Source of the DNA: Marmoricola sp.
GTDB lineage: Bacteria > Actinomycetota > Actinomycetes > Propionibacteriales > Nocardioidaceae
Direction: 5' to 3'
DNA length: 11,935 nucleotides
Assembly: GCA_030151765.1 (NCBI GenBank)
Contig: JASLCW010000235.1
Location: 1-11,935, forward strand
A program made the translations under genes and the position numbers. The notes under the pieces were generated by a model, which searched no databases, was not told the DNA's origin, and saw only the letters and a program-made list of their open reading frames with translations. Positions 6,332 through 11,935 of the stretch are shown piece after piece (within the stretch, counting starts at the first letter, position 1; each line of letters opens with the position of its first letter).

Positions 6332-6994
6332 ATGAAGGGCAGCACGAGAGCGGATCGGGCATATCGAGCGATCCGCGCGGACATCCTGAACGGTCGCCTG
6401 GAGCCGGGCTCTCGTTTGCGGGTCGAAGCACTCAGCGAGCGCTATGAGGCCAGCAGCGGAGTCCTCCGCGAGGCGCTCCCGAGGTTGGCCGGCGAAGGTC
6501 TCGCCGTCCTGGTGCCCCAACAGGGCTACAGCGTCGTCGCCATCAGTGCCGACGAGCTCCGCCACCTCACGCAGGCTCGGGTGGCCATCGAATGCCAGGT
6601 GTTTCGCCAGTCGATGGAGGCGGGGGACCTGGCGTGGGAGTCGCAGGTCGCCTCCTCGCACCACATTCTGAGTCGTACGCCGATCGTCACCACGGCGGAC
6701 GATCTCAACGATGAGTGGAAGGAGGCGCACACCGCCTTCCACCGGGCGCTCCTCGCGGGATGTCCCAATGCCTGGCTCCGTCAGCTTGCCGAGTCGATGC
6801 GCGACCACACCGAGGTGTATCGGTCCTGGTCGCGTCGGTCGGGGGAGGAGCGTGACCGCGACATCCATGCCGAACACGAGCGCTTGCGCGATCTCGCGCT
6901 CGGCCGCGATCTCGAGGAGGGCGTGGCAGCGCTGGCGGCGCACATCGAGCTGACCACCGATGTCCTGCTCGAGGCCGGACCTGCCGCCGGCTAG
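6332..6994 (+). CDS. GntR-family transcriptional regulator, FCD (FadR) subfamily
   Basis: DNA-binding regulator of 220 residues, probably a dimeric, ligand-responsive repressor. Residues about 7-70 form the winged helix: RAYRAIRADILNGRLEPGSRL, then LSERYEASSGVLREALPRLAGEGL and the wing QQGYSVV. Residues about 75-212 form an all-helical FCD effector domain. FCD proteins usually hold a metal through Asp-x3-His plus two further histidines. Here H137 (AFHRALL), H182 (EHERL) and H204 (AAHIEL) are present, but the Asp position is His133. FCD regulators typically sense organic acids, sugar acids or aromatic-pathway intermediates. Its position directly before a FAH-family enzyme and an ABC importer suggests it controls them. 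ATG 6332 is chosen because of the promoter spacing; an ATG at 6287 would add 15 residues. Confidence 0.9.
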   Translation: MKGSTRADRAYRAIRADILNGRLEPGSRLRVEALSERYEASSGVLREALPRLAGEGLAVLVPQQGYSVVAISADELRHLTQARVAIECQVFRQSMEAGDLAWESQVASSHHILSRTPIVTTADDLNDEWKEAHTAFHRALLAGCPNAWLRQLAESMRDHTEVYRSWSRRSGEERDRDIHAEHERLRDLALGRDLEEGVAALAAHIELTTDVLLEAGPAAG

Positions 6995-7023
6995 CGCGCT
7001 CAAGGTTGCGGTATTCCGAAAAA

Positions 7024-7052
7024 ATCTCGACAATCTATTGACATTGCGAGAT
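7024..7052. promoter_or_regulatory. Candidate operator at the FAH-ABC promoter (copy 2)
   Basis: ATCTCGACAAT (7024-7034) and ATTGCGAGAT (7043-7052) form an inverted repeat, with one extra A in the left arm and 8 bases between the arms. The right arm overlaps the -35 box TTGACA. The left part, ATCTCGACAATCTA (7024-7037), nearly repeats the sequence at 6268-6280 in front of gntR. An inverted repeat over a -35 box is the expected layout for repression by a dimeric GntR protein. Confidence 0.45.
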
Positions 7053-7066
7053 CACTTCCCTTGGAT
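7038..7066 (+). promoter_or_regulatory. Promoter of the FAH-ABC transporter operon
   Basis: TTGACA (7038-7043) is a perfect -35 consensus. At 17 bases distance lies TTGGAT (7061-7066), a 3 of 6 match to -10; GATAGT (7064-7069) is a better match but 20 bases away. Transcription would start at about 7073-7076, leaving a short leader with AAGGGAG (7086-7092) before the GTG at 7099. Its -35 box is embedded in the candidate operator. Confidence 0.55.
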
Positions 7067-7098
7067 AGTGCCGTGACCTACCTGCAAGGGAGCCCTTG

Positions 7099-7962
7099 GT
7101 GAGATTCGTCAATGTCGCGGGACGGCTGAACCTGGCCATCGGAGTGGGAGACCTGCTCGACGTCGAGCAGGCGAGTGGGGGCGTCTTTCCGGCGGACCCG
7201 GCCGCCGCATTCATGGTCTGGGACGAACTGGTGTCGTGGGCACGAACTGCTGCCGATCCGCTGGGCTCGCCTGTCGAGCTGGCCCCGGACCCGGGGTTCG
7301 GCCCGCCTTCGCCGAGGCCGCGCCAGGTGTTCGCGATCGGTCTCAACTACAGGGAGCATGCCGCCGAGGCAGGAGCCCGGATTCCCGAGGCGATGCAGAC
7401 CTTCACCAAGTTCCCCTCGGCGTTGGTCGGACCGTATGCCGACGTGCAGTTGCCGAGTGACTCCGTGGACTGGGAGGTCGAGCTCGTCGTCGTCATTGGC
7501 CGGACGGCGTATCGAGTCGGCGAGCGGCACGCGTGGGACTTCGTCGCCGGGTTGACCATCGGCCAGGACTATTCCGAGCGGGACATTCAGCTGACCGGTG
7601 AGTATCCGCAGTACTCGCTGGCGAAGTCCTTTCCGGGGTTCGGCCCGACGGGTCCCGTCCTGGTCACGCCGGACGAGTTCATCCGTGCCGATGATCTGGC
7701 AATCGAGTGCTACATCAACGACGAATTGGTTCAGTCGGCTCGGACCTCCGAGATGATCCACGGGATCCCCGCGCTCATCGCCAACCTCTCAGCCGTCTGT
7801 GTGTTGTACCCGGGAGACCTGATCTTCACGGGCACGCCGTCGGGCGTCGGCGTAGCGCGCGACCCCAAGAGGTTCTTGACGCACGACGACGTCGTCACAT
7901 CCCGCATCGAGGGCATCGGCGAGATGCGGCAGCGGGCGGTCGGCCAGCGAGCGGCTGGCTGA
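7099..7962 (+). CDS. Fumarylacetoacetate hydrolase (FAH) family protein
   Basis: Probable cytosolic metal-dependent enzyme of 287 residues. The family hydrolyses, isomerises or decarboxylates keto-acids such as fumarylacetoacetate, acylpyruvates and hydroxymuconate-type intermediates. The core begins near residue 75 with VFAIGLNYREHAAEAG; His87 fits the catalytic His of the family lid and K104 (FTKFPSAL) the active-site Lys. Metal ligands are likely E126 and E128 in DWEVEL and D157 in GQDYSERD. PGDLIFTGTPSGVG, near the C-terminus, is a family hallmark. I chose GTG 7099 because AAGGGAG ends 6 bases upstream; a TTG at 7096 would be too close. The first 70 residues match the variable N-terminal domain of the larger subgroup. 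The upstream regulator and downstream ABC transporter suggest it acts on something derived from the imported compound. The exact substrate cannot be assigned. Confidence 0.9.
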   Translation: MRFVNVAGRLNLAIGVGDLLDVEQASGGVFPADPAAAFMVWDELVSWARTAADPLGSPVELAPDPGFGPPSPRPRQVFAIGLNYREHAAEAGARIPEAMQTFTKFPSALVGPYADVQLPSDSVDWEVELVVVIGRTAYRVGERHAWDFVAGLTIGQDYSERDIQLTGEYPQYSLAKSFPGFGPTGPVLVTPDEFIRADDLAIECYINDELVQSARTSEMIHGIPALIANLSAVCVLYPGDLIFTGTPSGVGVARDPKRFLTHDDVVTSRIEGIGEMRQRAVGQRAAG

Positions 7963-8044
7963 TGAATGCACGGGGCGCGGCGATGGGCCCTGGAAGGTCT
8001 CGGACGCGATGCCAAAAGAGTCGGCTCAGCTAAGGAGTGGAAAG

Positions 8045-9721
8045 ATGGATCGTAGGCAGCAGGAGATCGGTGTAGCTCTCGACGACTACGCGGCCGGCGC
8101 TCTGAATCGGCGCGGGTTTCTGCGTCGCGTCGGCCTTGTCGGGGTCAGCGTGGTCGCGGCGGGAACGCTCTTGGACGCGTGTTCGAGCGGGAGCACCAAC
8201 TCGGGCCCGGCAACCGACCCGACCGCGGCCGGCGGCAAGCCGGTCAAGGGCGGCACGCTGCGGGAGGGTTACGACCATGACTTCACTCCGCCCGACTCGG
8301 TCAACAACGCTTGGGCCGACCCGAGCTTCTACGCACTCTTCGAGCCGGTGATCACGCGTGATCCCAACGGCAACATGGTGCCGATGCTGGCCTCGGCCTT
8401 CACCAGCGGCGCGAACGGATGGACCTTCGAGATCCCTTCGGGATTGACCTTCCAGTCGGGAGCACCCTTGGGTGCTCGTCAGGTGGCCGACTTCTTCAAC
8501 GTCGCGCGTGACCCCAAGCTCGGTGCCAACGCTAGCTTCTGGGAGCCCATCAAATCGGTCAGCACCAAGGGCAACCAGGTGGTCTGCGGCACTGCCGCGC
8601 CTTTCAAGGCCTTCCAGGAGACGGTCTGTACCGAATACAGCATGATCTCCAACGTCCGGGCGCGGAAGAAGGCCGGCGACAAGTGGGGCTCGGAGGTCAT
8701 GGACGGAACCGGCCCGTTCACCTTGTCCAAGTTCGTGCCCGGTCGCAGCGTGCTGGTCAAGCGCTGGGAGAAGTACCCCGGCTGCCATGCGCCCTTCGTC
8801 GTGAACAAGGGGCCGGCCTACCTCGACTCCATCGAATGGGTGCCGATCACGGAGGGCTCCCAGCGAGCCCCCGAGATCGAGACCGGCAATGTCGACGCCA
8901 TCAAGAACCCCCCGCCCCAGGATGTCGCCCGGCTCAAGGAGAACAGCGATCTGGTGGTCCAGGAATTCCAGGAGCTCTCCAACTTCTTCCTGCAGCTCAA
9001 CATGGGCGAGACCGACCTGGGTTTCGACGATGTCAGAGTGCGGCAGGCGATCTCGGTAGCCATCGACCGTGAGGCGATCGTCAAGAACATCCTCCTCGGT
9101 CACGGCGTCGCGACCTACGGGCCGGTGATGCCGGGCAACCGCTGGTACTCCGCCGAGGTGGAGGCCTACAACAAGTTCGACTCTGCCAAGGCGAGCTCGT
9201 TGCTCGACGAGGCCGGTTGGGCCAAGGGCAGCGACGGCATCCGGGTCAAGAACGGCAACCGGATGTCCTTCACGGTCCTTCACCAGACCGACACCACCGA
9301 GAACCAGGTATTGCAGGCGATCATCCAGATGCTCGCCGCCGTCGGCGTCGAGATGAAGCTCGACAACCAGTCGTCAGCCTCCTTCTGGGGTGCCCTCAAC
9401 GACAAGGTCCCGGTGTACTCGACGAAGTGGCTGTGGTCGAGCCCGATCGACTGCGTGCAGTACTTCGTCGGCGTCTTCCAACCCAAGAAGGCGCAGACTC
9501 CGCAGATGACCAGCCTTTACGAGGCGTACCAGCGCGCGGCGACCGAGGACCAGATGAAGATCGCCGCGGCGGCCTATCAGAGGTACTACGCGGAGAATCT
9601 CCCGTTGATCCCGATCTACACTCCCAACACCATCTGGGTGCACCAGAAGAAGGTCGTAGGGTGGCAGCCGAATCAGGCAAATCTCTATCCGTACTACAAC
9701 GATGTCTGGCTCACCGCGTGA
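8045..9721 (+). CDS. ABC transporter substrate-binding lipoprotein, family 5 (peptide/nickel/opine type), Tat exported
   Basis: Extracytoplasmic receptor of 558 residues that delivers a ligand to the following permeases. The N-terminus has a twin-arginine signal, N-R-R-G-F-L-R-R (21-28), a hydrophobic stretch (29-43) and a lipobox, LLDAC, with Cys46. It should therefore be folded in the cytoplasm, exported by Tat, cleaved and lipid-anchored. The mature part begins with a Ser/Gly/Thr linker, then KGGTLREGYDHDF and later RVRQAISVAIDREAIVKNILLGHG, both typical of SBP family 5. The strong AAGGAG (8032-8037) 7 bases before ATG 8045 decides the start; an in-frame ATG at 8009 has no such site. The gene follows the FAH gene by 82 bases, in which I see no clear promoter or terminator, and precedes permease genes. 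Family 5 ligands include peptides, nickel complexes and sugars or other small organics, so the ligand is unknown. Confidence 0.94.
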   Translation: MDRRQQEIGVALDDYAAGALNRRGFLRRVGLVGVSVVAAGTLLDACSSGSTNSGPATDPTAAGGKPVKGGTLREGYDHDFTPPDSVNNAWADPSFYALFEPVITRDPNGNMVPMLASAFTSGANGWTFEIPSGLTFQSGAPLGARQVADFFNVARDPKLGANASFWEPIKSVSTKGNQVVCGTAAPFKAFQETVCTEYSMISNVRARKKAGDKWGSEVMDGTGPFTLSKFVPGRSVLVKRWEKYPGCHAPFVVNKGPAYLDSIEWVPITEGSQRAPEIETGNVDAIKNPPPQDVARLKENSDLVVQEFQELSNFFLQLNMGETDLGFDDVRVRQAISVAIDREAIVKNILLGHGVATYGPVMPGNRWYSAEVEAYNKFDSAKASSLLDEAGWAKGSDGIRVKNGNRMSFTVLHQTDTTENQVLQAIIQMLAAVGVEMKLDNQSSASFWGALNDKVPVYSTKWLWSSPIDCVQYFVGVFQPKKAQTPQMTSLYEAYQRAATEDQMKIAAAAYQRYYAENLPLIPIYTPNTIWVHQKKVVGWQPNQANLYPYYNDVWLTA

Positions 9722-9724
9722 TCG

Positions 9725-9738
9725 GGCTCGACCGAGCC
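9725..9738 (+). other. Small hairpin between the binding-protein and permease genes
   Basis: GGCTC, loop GACC, GAGCC form a 5-bp stem 3 bases after the stop codon of the binding-protein gene. Hairpins at this place in importer operons often protect the upstream mRNA so that more binding protein than permease is made. This stem is short, so the role is only a possibility. Confidence 0.25.
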
Positions 9739-9781
9739 GGCCCATGTTCGTGATGTTTCGTAACCCCAGGAGCAGATCGGC

Positions 9782-10714
9782 GTGATCTTTGCGATCCGGC
9801 GGCTCGGATATGCCTGCGTGGTGCTCTTCCTGGTCTCGATCGTGACCTTCGTAGGGCTCCACCTGGCACCCGGCGATGTCGCCACTAGTGTGCTGAATCC
9901 GATCACGACGCCCCCCGAAGTGATCGCCGCCTATCGCCAGCAGCTCGGCCTCGACGATCCCGTCCTGGTGCAGTACTGGCACTACCTGCACGGGATCCTG
10001 ACCGGGAGCCTCGGGATGTCCCCGGTCGAGCGCGTGTCGGTCGGCAGCATCATCGCCCACTCGGCCGGCTACACGGTGATCCTGGCGCTGGCTTCTTTCT
10101 TGATTGCGTTCGGCATCGGCATTCCGCTCGGTGCGCTGGCAGCAATCCGCAAGGGTCGGTGGGTCGACGCCCTGATTCGCGGGCTGGCGAACTTGACCCT
10201 GTCGATTCCCGATTTCGTGCTGGCGCTGTTGCTGATCCTGGTAGTCGGCGTACAGCTGAACTGGCTGCCCGTCTCGGGTTCGGGCGGCGTACGTGAGCTG
10301 ATCCTGCCAGCGGTCGTACTTGCTGCCGAACCGCTCGGCCTGACCATCAGGGTCACGCGAGTCGCCTTCCTGGAGAACCGCCGCGCCGACTACGTGCGCA
10401 CCCTGCACGCCCGCGGTGTGCGTCGCAGCCGGATCGATTGGCGACACATCCTGCGCAACTCGCTCACCGCGGTGGTCTCGTTGGGTGCCGTACAGGTGCG
10501 GACGCTGCTCGGCTACGCGCTCATCGTCGAGGTGATCTTCCGCTGGCCCGGACTCGGCTACCAACTGGTGCACAGCATCCTGCAGCGCGACTATGCCGTC
10601 ACCCAAGCGCTGGCACTGCTGCTCGCCGCGGTCGTCGTCCTGGCGAGCACGATCGGCGATCTACTGCTGGCGTGGGTCGATCCACGGATTCGTAAGGAGG
10701 GAGCGAGCCGATGA
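9782..10714 (+). CDS. ABC transporter permease, DppB/OppB type
   Basis: Integral membrane subunit of a family-5 importer, 310 residues. Hydrophobic segments lie at about 9-29, 96-121, 144-158, 173-190, 231-250 and 275-297, matching the six-helix DppB fold with a large loop after helix 1. The cytoplasmic EAA loop, which contacts the ATPase, is ADYVRTLHARGVRRSRI..HILRN (about 202-226). The motifs APGDVA after helix 1 and FRWPGLGYQL (253-262) are typical. The GTG start at 9782 is preceded by AGGAG (9768-9772) with 9 bases spacing. It sits 60 bases after the binding-protein gene, and its TGA overlaps the ATG of the next permease (ATGA). The partner in the membrane heterodimer is the DppC-type protein that follows. 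Confidence 0.94.
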   Translation: MIFAIRRLGYACVVLFLVSIVTFVGLHLAPGDVATSVLNPITTPPEVIAAYRQQLGLDDPVLVQYWHYLHGILTGSLGMSPVERVSVGSIIAHSAGYTVILALASFLIAFGIGIPLGALAAIRKGRWVDALIRGLANLTLSIPDFVLALLLILVVGVQLNWLPVSGSGGVRELILPAVVLAAEPLGLTIRVTRVAFLENRRADYVRTLHARGVRRSRIDWRHILRNSLTAVVSLGAVQVRTLLGYALIVEVIFRWPGLGYQLVHSILQRDYAVTQALALLLAAVVVLASTIGDLLLAWVDPRIRKEGASR

Positions 10715-11598
10715 CTGAGAGTGTTTTGGCCACCAGCATCGAGCCGGACGCCGACGACGCGTCCACGCGGCAGACGCGGTCTCGGGCTGTGGTCGTCGTG
10801 TCGACGGCAGTGGTGCTCCTCGCCGGCATCGCGGGGCTCGTGATGCTCGTCGTACCTTCGCTCCACCATCTGTACAGCGAGCAGAGTCTCGGCGATGCCT
10901 TCCGTTCACCGCTGTCGAAGGGTCATCTGCTCGGCACCGACAACCTCGGCCGCGACCTGCTGGCGCGATGTATGGCTGGCCTCGGAGTCTCGCTCCTGGT
11001 CGGCGTCGGGGTCTCCGTGGTGTCGTTGCTCATCGGGCTCAGCTTCGGGATCGCCGCCGGATTCTTCGGCAAGGCCGTCGATCTGGGCGCCACCGTGCTC
11101 GTCGATGTCACCTGGGCCTTCCCGGCGATCCTGCTGGCCATCGTGCTCACCGGCGCGATGGGGCCGGGTCTCATGACGGTCGTGCTGGCACTGGCGCTGA
11201 CGAGTTGGGCCGGCTTCGCCCGGATGGTCCGAGGCGAAGTGATGACCCTGCGTGAACGCGAGTTCGTGAGCGCTGCGCTCGTTCTCGGCGTGAGCCGGTC
11301 GAGGATCGCCGTACGGCATTTCCTGCCGGCCCTGATGCCGGTCACGCTGGTGATGTCGACCTTCTTCGTGTCGACCTCGGTGGCCGCAGAGGCTGGCCTC
11401 TCCTTCCTCGGCCTCGGCACTCAGCCCCCGACGCCGTCCCTCGGGTCGATCCTTGCCGACGGCCGTCTGTACCTGTCGGCGAGCCCGTGGCCGATCGTGG
11501 TCGCGGGAGCCTTCCTGGCCGTTACGGTGACAACCTTCAATGCGGTCGGTGACCTGCTTCGTGACCTGACCGACCCGAAGGAAGGTGGCTCGCGGTGA
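10711..11598 (+). CDS. ABC transporter permease, DppC/OppC type
   Basis: Second membrane subunit of the importer, 295 residues. A charged N-terminus (1-25) precedes helix 1 (about 26-49). The family motif GHLLGTDNLGRD (71-82) marks the start of the transport domain. Further helices lie at about 90-118, 127-150, 154-174, 209-231 and 260-282. The EAA loop is REFVSAALVLGVSRSRI..HFLP (about 183-206). TAAGGAGG lies 10 bases before the ATG. The start overlaps the upstream stop (ATGA) and the end overlaps the next start (GTGA), so all three transporter genes are probably translated together. Confidence 0.95.
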   Translation: MTESVLATSIEPDADDASTRQTRSRAVVVVSTAVVLLAGIAGLVMLVVPSLHHLYSEQSLGDAFRSPLSKGHLLGTDNLGRDLLARCMAGLGVSLLVGVGVSVVSLLIGLSFGIAAGFFGKAVDLGATVLVDVTWAFPAILLAIVLTGAMGPGLMTVVLALALTSWAGFARMVRGEVMTLREREFVSAALVLGVSRSRIAVRHFLPALMPVTLVMSTFFVSTSVAAEAGLSFLGLGTQPPTPSLGSILADGRLYLSASPWPIVVAGAFLAVTVTTFNAVGDLLRDLTDPKEGGSR

Positions 11599-11935
11599 CC
11601 GATGTAGTTCTGGCACTAGATCACCTGACTGTCGCCACCCGCGGCCGGAAACCCGTCCCCGTGATCAGCGATGTCAGCCTCGAGGTGCGTGCGGGGGAGG
11701 CCGTTGCGGTCGTGGGTGAGAGCGGCTCCGGGAAGAGCGTGACCTCGCTGGCCTGCCTCGGGCTGTTGCCCGAGGGACTGCGGGTCACGGCCGGGTCGGT
11801 GGATGTTCTCGGTACCCGGGTGACCGACGCGCCCGAGTCGGCGCTGCGGCGGATTCGCGGTCGTGAGATCGCGATGATCTTCCAGGATCCGATGACCAGC
11901 CTCGATCCGTGCTTCACGGTCGGCAGCCAGCTCGT
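11595..11935 (+). CDS. ABC transporter ATP-binding protein, DppD/OppD type (3' truncated)
   Basis: The first 113 codons of the ATPase that drives the importer are visible; the gene continues past the window. The frame begins at GTG 11595, overlapping the permease stop by four bases (GTGA), with AAGGTGG (11582-11588) six bases upstream. Walker A is GESGSGKS (residues 41-48). The Q-loop glutamine is Q97 in IFQDPMTSLDP, a diagnostic segment of the DppD/OppD group. The signature motif and Walker B lie outside the window. A partner ATPase (DppF-like) may follow, as is usual in this family, or the two may be fused. Confidence 0.93.
   Translation, partial: MTDVVLALDHLTVATRGRKPVPVISDVSLEVRAGEAVAVVGESGSGKSVTSLACLGLLPEGLRVTAGSVDVLGTRVTDAPESALRRIRGREIAMIFQDPMTSLDPCFTVGSQL

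Noticed and set aside
8030..9283. Minus-strand frame opposite the binding-protein gene
   Set aside because: Antisense shadow; the + strand gene has a signal peptide, a strong ribosome binding site and family motifs. The same holds for the frame at 9374-10606.
5938..11935. Direct repeat of the tRNA 3' end as an attachment site
   Set aside because: I looked for a second copy of the T-arm/acceptor sequence downstream and found none in the window, so an attR-like site cannot be annotated.
1..11935. CRISPR array, insertion sequence, phage or toxin-antitoxin genes
   Set aside because: No regularly spaced repeats, transposase or integrase motifs, or small paired genes were seen on either strand.

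Overview
The window is GC-rich actinobacterial DNA. Codons end mostly in G or C, topA ends in a lysine-rich tail, and topA is followed by tmk and holB, as in many Actinobacteria. A Propionibacteriales (Nocardioides/Propionibacteriaceae-like) host is my best guess, but it is an inference from sequence style and not a database result.

Region 1 (1-4223) is a housekeeping block on the + strand. It holds the 3' part of topA (DNA topoisomerase I), a small class I SAM methyltransferase, tmk (thymidylate kinase) and holB (DNA polymerase III delta'). tmk and holB overlap by four bases (ATGA) and are probably translationally coupled. A perfect 22-bp palindrome follows topA, and a near-perfect 27-bp stem hairpin lies between the methyltransferase and tmk. 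Region 2 (4236-5996) holds a membrane-anchored or secreted alpha/beta hydrolase of the tripeptidyl-aminopeptidase type, then a tRNA-Thr(CGT) gene with encoded CCA and its own -10 box.

Region 3 (about 5997-6331) has no intact gene. It is less GC-rich than its surroundings and carries what looks like the broken C-terminal end of a pyruvate-dehydrogenase-E1/transketolase-like protein. This junction just downstream of a tRNA suggests that accessory DNA was inserted there, although no integrase or second attachment site is visible.

Region 4 (6297-11935) is a catabolic and uptake locus. It encodes a GntR/FCD regulator with a promoter that appears to give a leaderless mRNA, then a fumarylacetoacetate-hydrolase-family enzyme, a Tat-exported lipoprotein that binds solutes (family 5), two DppB/DppC-type permeases, and the start of a DppD-type ATPase that runs off the window. 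The last three genes are tightly packed, with ATGA and GTGA overlaps. A nearly identical 13-14 nt sequence occurs upstream of gntR and at the promoter of the FAH operon, which makes it a candidate operator for the local regulator. The simplest reading is a regulated system that imports a small organic or peptide-like compound and cleaves or decarboxylates a keto-acid intermediate. The substrate cannot be deduced from the sequence.

I see no CRISPR array, insertion sequence, toxin-antitoxin pair or phage gene. I see no clearly new multi-gene system; the least ordinary parts are the tRNA-adjacent junction, the two palindromic elements and the shared operator candidate.
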